Shown: piece by piece, positions 53,593 through 63,196 of the stretch
Position numbering within the stretch: position 1 is the stretch's first letter
How the letters are laid out: the number at the start of each line of letters is the position of its first letter
Translations under genes and position numbers: made by a program
Notes under the pieces: generated by a model
Databases searched by the model: none
Told to the model about the DNA's origin: nothing
The model's input: only the letters and a program-made list of their open reading frames with translations
Assembly: GCF_905475345.1 (NCBI RefSeq)
Contig: NC_066588.1
Coordinates: 10,542,501 to 10,606,500, forward strand
DNA: 64,000 bases
Direction of reading: 5' to 3'
Source of the DNA: Vespula vulgaris
Lineage: Eukaryota > Arthropoda > Insecta > Hymenoptera > Vespidae

Positions 53593-54577
53593 CCTAGGAG
53601 AACTGGACTGGAATCATTGGAAAGGGCTCGTCGCGCCCACTACGCTGATATTTTTTACGTCCAGATCGGACCAATAGGAGCCCGTTATATCGGTTTAAAG
53701 GGAACAAAGGAAAAAAGAATTTTTCTTTAACAATTTTTTTCTTCGAAACTGTAGCACCTAGGAGAACTGGACTGGTATCGTTGGGAAGGGCTCGTCGCGC
53801 ACTCTACGCCCATATTTTTTTCGTCCAGATCGGACCAATAGGAGCCGAGTTATTACGGTTTAAAGGGAACAAAGGAAAAAAAAATTTTTCTTTAACAATT
53901 TTTTTCTCCGAAACTATAGCACCTAGGAGAACCGGACCGGGGTCATTGGAAAGGGCTCGTCGCGCCCTCTACGCCCATATTTTTTCCGTCCAGATCGGAC
54001 CAACAGGAGCCGAGCTATAACGGTTTAAAGGGAACAAAGGAAAAAAAATTTTTCTTTAACAATTTTGTTCTCCGAAACTATAGCACCTAGGAGACCCGCA
54101 CCGGGGTCGCTAGAAAGGTCTCCTGGCGCACTCTACGCCCATATTTTTTTCGTCCAGATCGGACCAATATTAAACGAGTTATAACGGTTTAAAGGGAACA
54201 TAGGAAAAAAAAATTTTTCTTTAACAATTTTTTCTCCGAAACTGTAGCACCTAGGAGAACTGGACTGGAATCATTGGAAAGGGCTCGTCGCGCCCACTAC
54301 GCTGATATTTTTTACGTCCAGATCGGACCAATAGGAGCCCGTTATATCGGTTTAAAGGGAACAAAGGAAAAAAGAATTTTTCTTTAACAATTTTTTTCTT
54401 CGAAACTGTAGCACCTAGGAGAACTGGACTGGTATCGTTGGGAAGGGCTCGTCGCGCACTCTACGCCCATATTTTTTTCGTCCAGAGCGGACCAATAGGA
54501 GCCGAGTTATAGCGTTTTAAAGTGGACAAAGGAAAAAAAATTTTTCTTTAACAATTTTTTTCTCCGAAACTGTAGCA
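53428..54577. repeat. 658-bp tandem duplication of recombinant monomers
   Basis: The unit 53,428-54,085 (4 monomers) begins again at 54,086. The recombinant monomer with ATTAAACGAG lies at 53,511 and 54,169, 658 bp apart, each followed by GAACTGGACTGGAATC and then TATCGTTGGGAAGGG monomers. The second unit diverges in its third monomer, which has AGAGCGGACC and GTGGACAAAGG. One monomer in the first unit (53,757 on) has TTATTACGG in place of TTATAACGG, which removes the plus-strand stop and opens a 79-codon frame of no evident meaning. Confidence 0.85.
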
Positions 54578-55566
54578 CCTAGGAGAACTGGACTAGAATC
54601 ATTGGAAAGGGCTCGTCGCGCCATCTACGCCCATATTTTTTTCGTCCAGATCGGACCAATAGGAGCCGAGTTACAACGGGTTAAAGGGAACAAAGGAAAA
54701 AAAAATTTTTCTTTAACAATTTTTTTCTCCGAAACTATAGCACCTAGGAGAACTTGACCGGGGTCGTTGGAAAGGGCTCGTCGCGTCCTCTACGCCCATA
54801 TTTTTTTCGTCCTGATCGGACCAATAGGAGGCGAGTTATAACGTGTTAAAGGGAACAAAGGAAAAAAAATTTTTCTCTAACAATTTTTTTCTCCGAAACT
54901 ATAGCACCTAGGAGAACTGGACTAGAATCATTGGAAAGGGCTCGTCGCGCCATCTACGCCCATATTTTTTTCGTCCAGATCGGACCAATAGTAGCCGAGT
55001 TACAACGGGTTAAAGGGAACAAAGGAAAAAAAAATTTTTCTCTAACAATTTTTTTCTCCGAAACTATAGCACCTAGGAGTACCGGTCGGGGGTCACTAGA
55101 AAGGGCTCGTGGTGCCCTCTACGCCCATATTTTTTTCGTCCAGAGCGGACCAATAGGAGCCGAGTTATAGCGGTTTAAAGTGGACAAAGGAAAAAAAAAT
55201 TTTTCTTTAACAATTTTTTTCTCCGAAACTGTAGCACCTAGGAGAACTGGACTAGAATCATTGGAAAGGGCTCGTCGCGCCATCTACGCCCATATTTTTT
55301 TCGTCCAGATCGGACCAATAGTAGCCGAGTTACAACGGGTTAAAGGGAACAAAGGAAAAAAAAATTTTTCTTTAACAATTTTTTTCTCCGAAACTGTAGC
55401 ACCTAGGAGAGCTGGACTGAAATCATTGGAATGCGCTCGTCGCGCCCTCTACGCCCATATTTTTTTCGTCCAGATCGGACCAATAGGAGCTGAGTTACAA
55501 CGGGTTAAAGGGAACAAAGGAAAAAAAAATTTTTCTTTAACAATTTTTTTCTCCGAAACTATAGCA
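54578..55566. repeat. Dimer repeated three times, about 330-bp period
   Basis: The monomer with GAACTGGACTAGAATC, GCCATCTACG and TTACAACGGG starts at 54,578 and 54,907 and recurs at 55,237, spaced 329 and 330 bp. Between them lie a GTGTTAAAGGG-type monomer and an AGAGCGGACC/GTGGACAAAGG-type monomer. The third copy is followed by a related TTACAACGGG monomer. Because TTATAA has become TTACAA in these copies, the once-per-monomer plus-strand TAA is lost and frames of 79 and 138 codons open (54,931-55,170 and 55,180-55,596). They translate repeat sequence only. Confidence 0.82.
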
Positions 55567-58500
55567 CCTAGGAGAACTGGACCGGTGTCGTTCTAAAGGG
55601 CTCGTCACTCCCTGTACGCCCATGTTTTTTTCGTCCAGATCGGTCCAATATGAGAAGAGTTATAGCGGTTTAAATGGAACAACGAAAATAAAAAATTTTT
55701 CTTTAACAATTTTTTTCTCCGAAACTGTAGCACCTACAGCAACCGGACCGAGGTCACTGGAAAGGCTTCGTAGCGCCCACTACGCCCATATGTTTTTCGC
55801 CCAGATCGGTCCAATAGGGGTCGAGTTATAGCGGTTTAAAGGGGACAAAGGAAAAAAAATTTTTTTTTAACAATTTTTTTTCTCCGAAACTATAGCACCT
55901 ACAGCAACTGTTCCCAGGTCGTTGGAAAGGGATTGTCGCGCCCTCTACGACCATATTTTTTTCGTCCATATCGTACCAATAGCAGCCGAGTTATAGTGGT
56001 TTAAAGGGAACAAACGAAAAAAAATTCTCCTTTAACAATTTTTTCTCCGAAAGTATAGCACCTAGAGCAACCGGACCGGGGTCATTGGAAAGTGCTCCTT
56101 GCGCCCTCTACACCCATACTTTTCGTTCAGATCGGACCAATAGGAGCCGAGTTATAACGGTTTAACGGGAATAAAGGAAAAAGATATTTTTCTTTAACAA
56201 TTTTTTCCTCCTAAAATATAGCACGTAGAGCAACCCGACCGGGGTCATTGGAAATGGCTCGTGGCGCACTCTACGCCCATATTATTTTCGTCCATATCGG
56301 ACCAATAGCAGCCGAGTTATAGTGGTTTGAAGGGAACAAACGAAAAAAAATTCTCCTTTAACAATTTTTTCTCCGAAAGTATAGCACCTAGAGCAACCGG
56401 ACCGGGGTCATTAGAATGGGCTTGTCGCGCCCTCTGCGCCCATATTTTTTTCGTCCAGATCGGACCAATAGGGGCCGAGTTATAACTTTTTAAAAGTAAC
56501 AAAAGAAGAAAAAATTGTTCTTTAACATTTTTTTATCGGAAACTCTGTCACCTGGAGCAACCGGACCTGGGTCGTTGGAAAAGGCGCCAGTATTTTTTTG
56601 TCCAGATGGGACCTATAGGAGCCGAGTTATAGCGGTTTAAAGGGAACAAAGGAAAAAATAATTTCTCTTTAACAATTTTTTTCTCCGAAACTATAGCACG
56701 TAGAGCAACCGGACCGGGGTCATTGGAAAGGGACCGCCGCGCCCTCTAGGCCCATAGTTTTCTCGTCCACATCGGACCCATAGGCGCCGCGTTATAGTTG
56801 TTTAAAGGGTACAAACGAAAAAAAATTCTCCTTTAACAATTTTTTCTCCGAAAGTATAGCACCTAGAGCAACCATACCGGGGTCATTGTAAAGTGCTCCT
56901 GGCGCCCTCTACACCCATATTTTTTTCGTCCAGATTGGTCCAGTATGTACGGAGTTATAACGGTTTAACGGGAACAAAGGAAAAAAATATTTTTCTTTAA
57001 CAATTTTTTTCTCCGAAACTATAGAACCTAGAGCAACCGAACCGGGGTCATTGGAAAGAGCTCGTCTCTCCCTGTACGCCCATGTTTTTTCCGTCCAGAT
57101 CCGTTCAAGAGGAGCCGAGTTATAGCGGCTTAAAGGGAACAAAGGAAAAAAAAATTTTCTTTAACAATTTTTTCCTCCTAAATTATAGCACGTAGAGCAA
57201 CCCGACCGGGGTCATTGGAAAGGGGTCGTCGCGCCCTCTACGCCCATACTATTTTCGTCCATATCGGACAAATAGCAGCCGAGTTATAGCGGTTTGATGG
57301 GAACAACGAAAATAAATAATTTTTCTTTAACAATTTTTTTCTCCGAAAATGTAGCACCTAGAGCAACCGGACCGGGGTCATTGAGAAGTGTTCGCGGCGC
57401 CCTCTACGCCCATATTTTTTCGTCCGTATCGGACCGATAGGAGCCGAGTTATAACAGCATAAAGAGAACAAAGGAAAAAAAATTCTTCTTTAACAATTTT
57501 TTTCTCCGAAACTACAGCACCTACAAGGACTTGGCCTAGGTCATTGGAAATCTCTCGTCGCGCCCCTACGCGCATATTTTTTTTGTCCAGATCGGACGAA
57601 TAGGAGCCGAGATATAACAGTTTAAAGAGAACATAGGAAAAAAAAGTTTTCTTTAACAATTTTTTCTACGAAGCTATATCACTTAGAAGGACGGGACTGG
57701 GGTCATTGGAAAGCTCTCGTCGCGCCCCTACGTGCATATTCTGTTCGTCCAGATCGGACCAATAGGAGCCGAGTTATAACGCTTTAAAGAGAACATGGAA
57801 GAAAAAATTTTATTTAACATTTTTTTTCTCCGATACTATAGCATCTAGAAGATCGGTACCGGGGTCATTGGAAAGCTCTCGACGCGCCTTCTACGCCCAT
57901 TTTTTTCGTCCAGAGCCCAGCCACAGGAGCTGCAGTATAACGGTTTAAAGAGAACATAGGAGAAAAATGTTTCTTTTCACTATTTTTTTCTCCGAAACTA
58001 TAGCACCTAGAAGGACGGAACCGGGGTCATTGGAAAGTACTCGTCGAGCCACTACGCGCATTTTTTTTCGTCCCGATCGAACCAGTGGGAGCCGAGATAG
58101 AACTATTTAAATAGCACAAAGGGAGAAAAAGTTTTATTTAACATTTTTTCTCTCCGAAACTATAGCACCTAATAGAACGAGACGGTGTCATTGTAAATCG
58201 CTCGTAGCGCACCCTACGCTCACATCTTTTTCGCCAAGATCGGACCAATAGGAGCCGTTTTATAACTTTTTAATGGGAACAAAGGAAAAAAAATTTTTTC
58301 TTTAACAATTCTTTTCTCCGAAGCAATAGCACCTAGAAGGACAGGATCGATATCATTGGAAAGCCCTCGTTGCGCCCTCTACGGCCCTATATTTTTGTCC
58401 AGATCGGACTAACAGGAGCCGTTGTGTAACTTTTTAAAGAGAACAATGGAAAAAAAATTTTTCTTCAACAATTTTTCTCTCCGAAACTATAACACCATGA

Positions 58501-59857
58501 GGAACGGGACTGGGTCATAGGAAAGCGCTCGTCGATCCTTCTACGCCCATATTTTTTTTGTCCAAATCGGACCAATAGGAGCCGAGATATAATGGTTTAA
58601 AGTGAACAGGGGAAAGAAAAATTTTCTTTTAACAATTTTATTCTCCGAAACTATAGCACCTAAAAGGACGAGACGGTGTCATTGGAATGCATTCATCCCG
58701 CCATCTACGCCCATATTTTTTTCGTCATGATTTGACCAATAGGACCCGTTGTATAACTTTTTATAGGGAACAAAGGAAAAAAAAATTTTTTTTAACAATT
58801 TTTTTAACCGAATCTATACCACCTAGAAGAACGGGACCGAGGTCCCTGGAAAGCTCTCGTCGCTCCCTCTATGACCATATTTTTTTCCTCCAGATCGGAC
58901 CAAGAGGAGCCGAGATATAACGGTTTAAAGAGAAGATAGAAAAAAAAGTTTTTCTTTAACAATTTTTTTCTCTGAAACTACAGCATCTAGAAGGGCAGGA
59001 CCGGGGTCATTGGAAAGCCCTCGTGGCGCCCTCTACGCCGATATTTTTTTTGTCCAAATCGGACTAACAGGAGCCGTTGTATTACTTTTTAAAGAGAAGA
59101 ATGCAAAAAAAAATTTTTCTTTAACAATTTCTGTCTCCGAAACTATAGCACCTTAAAGAACGGGATGGTGTCACTGGATAGCGCTCGTCGCGCCATCTAC
59201 GCCCATATTTTTTTCGTCGAAATCGGACCAATCGGAGCCGAGATATGACGGTTTAAATGGAAGAATGGAAAACAAAATTTTTATTTAACAATTTTTGCCT
59301 CCAAAACTATAGCACTTTGAAGAACGCGACCGGGGTCACTGGAAATTCTCGTTGCGCTCTCTACGACTATATTTCTTTCGTCCTGATCTGACTAATAGGA
59401 GCCGTTGTATAACTTTTTAAAGGGAACAGGGAAAAAAATTTTTTTTTAACAATTTTTTTCTCCGGAACAATAACACCTAGAAGGACGGGACTGGGGTCAT
59501 CGAAAAGCTCTTTTCCCGCCCCTACGCACATATTTTTTTCGTCCGGATTGGACCAATAGCAGCCGAGATATAACGATTTAAAGAGAACAAAGGAAGGAAA
59601 ATTTTTTTCAATAATTTGTTTCTCCGAAACTATAGCACCTAGAAGGACGCGACCGGGATCATTGGAAAGCCCTCGTTGCGTCCTCTACGCCCATATTTTT
59701 TTTATCCAGATCAGACCAATATGAGTCGAGATATATCGTTTTAAAGAGAACAAAGGAAACAAAATTTTTCTTTAATAATTTTTTTCTTCGAAACTATACC
59801 ACCTAAAAGAACGGGACCGGAGTCATTCCAAAGCTCTCGTCGCGCCCTCTACGCAGA
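55567..59857. repeat. Decayed array margin, about 26 individually divergent monomers
   Basis: The 165-bp period persists, but nearly every monomer now has its own set of substitutions and small indels. CCTAGAGCAACC and later CCTAGAAGGACGGGACC replace CCTAGGAGAACCGG; GAGATATAAC replaces GAGTTATAAC; CTCTCGTCGC or GCTCGTCGC vary; A- and T-runs change length. One sub-family still recurs locally (TATAGTGG ... GAACAAACG ... TTCTCC near 55,990, 56,320 and 56,790). A monomer near 56,580 has lost part of its GC-rich half. Divergence increases to the right. Short frames here are fragments of repeat. The most stable parts by eye are TTGGAAAG, the CGCCCTCTACGCCCATAT region, GACCAATAGGAGCCGAG and TCTCCGAAACTATAGCACCT. 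Confidence 0.88.
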
Positions 59858-60504
59858 TATCTCGCTCGCAAGAATCAGAAAAATGGGAGCCGAGATATGG
59901 CGATTTATGTAGAAAAAAAACAAAAATATTTAAAAAGTAATATCTCGGAAACAACGCCACCTATTGGGACGTTCAAAACGTAGCCGTCTATTCGCTCATA
60001 TCTTGTTTGCCAGGTTCGGACAGATAGTAACCGTGATATGACGATTTATGTAAAAACAAACAAAAATATTTGAAACATAATATCTCCGAAAATACGCCAC
60101 CTAAGGGTACGTTCTAAAACTCCTTGGAAAGCCTGCTTAGCGCCCTATACGCCGGTATTTTTTCCCGGAGCGTCGGTCCAGTACGAGGGGGATAGGTCGC
60201 CATATTTTAAAACGAACAAGTCCGATTATCACCCAAACTGCGCAACCTGGCTGGAGGTTCTGTAGGTCGTAGAAAAGCTCCTGTTGCACCCTCCACGCCC
60301 GAATATCGATCGCCAGTTACGGACCAAAAGGAACTGAGATATAGCAGTTTATGTAAGAGCAAACAAAAATATTTGAAAGTGAATATCTCGGAAACTACGC
60401 CACCTGTGGGGACGCTCTAAAGTTCGCTGGAAAGCGGTCGCTGTACTCTATACGCCCAATTTTTTCCAGCAGTGTCAGACTAATATGAGGAGAGATAGGG
60501 CGCC

Positions 60505-60540
60505 ATATTTGAAGACGATCTTCAGGTCCTTGGAAAGATC
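60505..60540. other. Internal deletion fusing an A monomer to a B monomer
   Basis: In intact dimers the A core GGGCGCCATATTTGAAAACG is followed by a segment ending in TATCTCCCAAACTACGCCACC before the B half. Here CGCCATATTTGAAGACGATC passes directly into TTCAGGTCCTTGGAAAG, so about 40 bp are missing and the dimer measures 262 bp. Confidence 0.7.
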
Positions 60541-60644
60541 TCCTTGCGCCCTCCACGCCCGTATATCGTTCACTAAGATCGGACCAATAGGAGCCGAGAT
60601 ATAGCGATTTATGTAAAAAAAAAAACAAAAATATTTGAAAATTA

Positions 60645-60948
60645 ATATCTCGGAAACTACGCCACCTAAGGGGACGTTCTAAAGGTCCTTGGAAAGCTCG
60701 CTTAGCGCCCTATACGCACATATTTTTTCCGTTAGCTCCGGTCCAATAGGAGGGGCGATAGGGCGCTATATTTTAAAACGATCAAGTCCAATTATCTCCC
60801 AAACTACGCCACATGGCGGGACGTTCTCTCGGTCATGGAAAGCGCTCGCTGCCCCCTCTACGCCCATATCTCGTTCGCCAGTATCGGACCAATAGGAACC
60901 GAGACATGGCGATTTATATAAAAAAAAAACAAAAATATTTGTAAAGTA
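60645..60948. repeat. Representative intact A+B dimer of the old satellite
   Basis: The A half runs from ATATCTCGGAAACTACG at 60,645 to the TATCTCCCAAAC near 60,793 and includes GGTCCTTGGAAAGCTC and a GGAGGGGCGATAGGGCG core. The B half runs to the next ATATCTCGG at 60,949 and includes GGTCATGGAAAGCGCTC, ATATCTCGTTCGCCAG, TCGGACCAATAGGAACCGAG, CGATTTATATAAAA and AAAATATTTG. The B half aligns box by box with the 165-bp monomer; the A half differs after CCAATAGGAG. Confidence 0.85.
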
Positions 60949-62707
60949 ATATCTCGGAAACTACGCCATCTAGGGGGATATTCTGAAGTTCGTTGGAAAG
61001 CTCTTGCTGCGCACTATACGCCCATATTTTTTCCCGTAGCGTCGGACCAACAGGAGGGGAAATAGGGCGCCATATTTTAAAACGATCAATTCCAATTATC
61101 TCCCAAACTGCGCCACCTATGTGGACGTCCAAAAGGTCCTCGGAAAACTCATTGTGCCCTATTCGCCCAATTTCTTCCGGGAGTGTCGGACAAATAGTAG
61201 GGGAGATTGTGCGCCATATTTGAAAACAATCAAGTTCGATTATCTCCCAAATTACGCCATCTAGACGGACGTTCTCTATGTCGTTGGAAACCTCTTGTTC
61301 CGCCCTCTACGCCCCTATCTTGTTCGCCAGAATCGGACCAATAGGAGCCGAGATATGGCCATTTATGTAAAATTCCAAAAATATTCTTTGAAAATTAATA
61401 TCTCGGAAACTGCGCCACCTAGGGGGACGATCTAAAGGTCGTTGGAAAGACCTCGTTGCGCTCTATATGCCCATATTTTTCCGGCTGTGTCGGACTAACA
61501 GGAGGCGAGATAGGGCATCATCTTTGAAAACGATCTAGTACGATTATCGCCCAAACTACGCCACCTAGCGGTATACCCTATAGGTCGTTGGAAAGCACTC
61601 GTTGCGGCCTTTATGCCAATATTGGTTCCACGGGAACGGACTATTAGGAGCCGAGATAAGGCAATTTAAGTAAAATTAAAAAAAAATGTTTTTAAATCAA
61701 TATCTCCGAAACTACTCCACCGAAGCGGTCGTTCTAAATGTCCTTGAAAATCCCTCGTTGCGCTCTGTACGCCCATCATTTTCCCGCAGTGTTGGATTAA
61801 TAGGAGGGGAGATAGGGCGCCATGTTTGAAACAGTCAAGTCCGATTATCTCCCAAACTACGCCACCTAGGTGGTCGTTCTAAAAGTCTTTGAAAAGCTCT
61901 CGTTTTGCCCTCTACGCATACATCTTGTTCGCCAGTAGCGGATCAATAAGAGCCGAGATATGGCTCTTTATGTAAAATTAAAAAATAATTTTTTAATATT
62001 AATTGCTCCGAAACTGCGCCACCTAGTGGGACATTCTATAGGTCGTTGGAAAGCTTTCGTTGCGCTCTCTATGCCCATATCTTGTTCCCTTGGAGCAGAC
62101 CATTAGGAGTCGAGATATGGCGATGTATGTAAATTAAAAAAAAAATTTTTTGAAAATCAATATCTCCTAAACTGCGCCTCCGAGGGGGTCGTTGTAAAGG
62201 TCGTTGGAAATCTCTCGTTGCGCTGTATACGCCCATATTTATTCCGGCAGTGTCGGACAAATAGGAGGGGAGATAGGGCGCCATGTTTGAAAACTGTCAA
62301 TTCCAATTATCTTCCAAACTACACCATTTAGCGGAACGTTCTATGGGGAAAGCTCTCGTTGCCCTCTATACGCCGTTATTTTTCCGGTAGTGTTGGACCA
62401 ATAGGAGCGGAGATATAGCGATTTATGTAAAATTAAGGAAAAATTTTTTGTAATTTATATTTCCGAAACTACGCCTTCTAAAGTGTCATTCTATAGGTCG
62501 TTGGAAAGCTCACGTTGCACCCTTTATGCCCGTATCTTATTCGCCAGGATCGAATAAATAGAAGCCGAAATAGCGATTTATGTAAAATTGAAGAAAAAAT
62601 TCTTTTAAAATTTATATCTCCGAAACTATGCTACCTAGAGCGTAAATTATTATTGCATGAAAAATTAATTAAATATTCAATCTATTTCGTTCATACAAGA
62701 AAAGTCT

Positions 62708-62784
62708 CAATAGAGTCATGGTTTTTAAAAAAAAATCCAATAGAGTCATTACTAATGAAAGAGCAAAGGGACTTGTAGAGTCAT
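62708..62784 (+). repeat. Short direct repeats of TAGAGTCAT just outside the satellite
   Basis: CAATAGAGTCAT occurs at 62,708-62,719 and 62,738-62,749, exactly 30 bp apart, and a shorter TAGAGTCAT lies at 62,776-62,784. This is a small imperfect tandem motif within 150 bp of the satellite boundary. No function is evident. Confidence 0.7.
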
Positions 62785-62994
62785 AGTTCGTACGCCCCAG
62801 TTAATAAGCTAATCAATTTTTAGATCAGGATTTTTAACTTCTAATAAACTAATTCCCGTTCCTTCTCCCCATGCTTTCTGCGTTATCATCTATGCGTGTG
62901 CCCAGATGTTGCCCGTTGGGTGAGGAAATGTCAGTATGGATTTAGTTTTAAGTTCTCCCTTATTCGCGGCTGACATTGCGTTAGTGATTGGGCA

Positions 62995-63045
62995 CGATGT
63001 ACTTTTCACTTGTGTGCTCGTGTTAGATGGTAAAATAGTACATCG
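62995..63045. repeat. 8-bp inverted repeat, 35-bp spacer
   Basis: CGATGTAC (62,995-63,002) and GTACATCG (63,038-63,045) are perfect inverted repeats. They are followed and preceded by TTTT and AAAA, which extend the pairing imperfectly. It could be a small hairpin or a worn end of a mobile element, but I see no target-site duplication. Confidence 0.5.
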
Positions 63046-63159
63046 TTTCGCGATAACTTTTAAATAATTACATACCATACATACCTAATATATTATTATT
63101 AATATCGTTTTATATAGTGGATTGCCACATTTTATGAAAATATTGAAATACTCGTATAT

Positions 63160-63196
63160 TACTAGTATGTTGGTATACTAGTATGTACTAGTATTT
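63160..63196. repeat. ACTAGT-rich palindrome cluster
   Basis: TACTAGTAT (63,160-63,168) pairs with ATACTAGTA (63,175-63,183) across a 6-base loop. A third ACTAGT follows at 63,187-63,192. The segment is a tight cluster of three ACTAGT palindromes able to form a 9-bp stem. Confidence 0.65.

Larger units (their letters stand above)
1..59857. repeat. 165-bp satellite array, about 363 head-to-tail monomers
   Basis: The sequence repeats with a 165-bp period from the first base. Monomer starts (the CCTAGG palindrome) fall at 1, 166, 332 and 497, and still keep step at 13,696 and 24,419, apart from single-base slips. All monomers have the same orientation. Copies in the left 36 kb differ by only a few substitutions each; copies right of 55.5 kb differ at many sites. 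No gene, transposon or unrelated insert interrupts the array. The array starts before the window, so its full size is unknown. Long uninterrupted homogeneous arrays of nucleosome-length monomers are typical of centromeric or pericentromeric heterochromatin in eukaryotes; that assignment is inference. Register slips seen: +1 near 187, -1 near 13,645, -2 near 24,409, -1 near 29,594, 33,297 and 33,551. Confidence 0.98.
59858..62641. repeat. Older related satellite: alternating A and B monomers (about 305-bp dimer)
   Basis: A different but homologous repeat begins inside a monomer at about 59,857. ATATCTCGG-type starts fall at about 59,940, 60,080, 60,383, 60,645, 60,949, 61,398, 61,700, 62,006, 62,160, 62,457 and 62,618. 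Most spacings are 302-306 bp, with single monomers of 140-155 bp and a 449-bp trimer. Type A (about 148 bp) has GGAGGGGAGATAGGGCGCCA and ends in GATTATCTCCCAAACTAC. Type B (about 157 bp) has TCGTTCGCCAG, GGAGCCGAGATATGGCGATT, TATGTAAAA and ends in AATATCTCGGAAACTAC. Both share the CGCCACCTAG, GTCGTTGGAAAGCTC and CCCTCTACGCCCATAT boxes with the 165-bp family. Copies are strongly diverged from each other. Homology ends near CTACCTAGAGCG at 62,641. Confidence 0.87.

Noticed and set aside
55180..55596. Plus-strand 138-codon frame, with 79-codon frames at 53,781 and 54,931
   Set aside because: It is translated satellite in which TTATAA has become TTACAA. The internal repeats in the product equal the DNA repeats, and there is no sign of a gene.
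1..59857. CRISPR array
   Set aside because: The repeats are contiguous 165-bp units without unique spacers, and no cas genes are present.
1..59857. Ribosomal DNA or a coding tandem gene family
   Set aside because: The unit is only 165 bp, has no rRNA-like sequence and has stops in every frame of the consensus.
1..59857. Telomeric or subtelomeric simple repeat
   Set aside because: No TTAGG, TTAGGG or similar short telomeric motif runs are present in or beside the array.
55622..60628. Short frames in the decayed margin and old dimer (for example 56,317-56,502, 57,378-57,659, 58,687-58,920, 60,395-60,628)
   Set aside because: They lie wholly in satellite sequence with period-linked composition and no recognisable motifs.
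62890..63078. Minus-strand 62-codon frame in the unique flank
   Set aside because: It is the most gene-like frame in the flank by composition, but it is short, has no motif I recognise and no clear promoter or splice context. A database search would decide; a conserved hit would reverse this.
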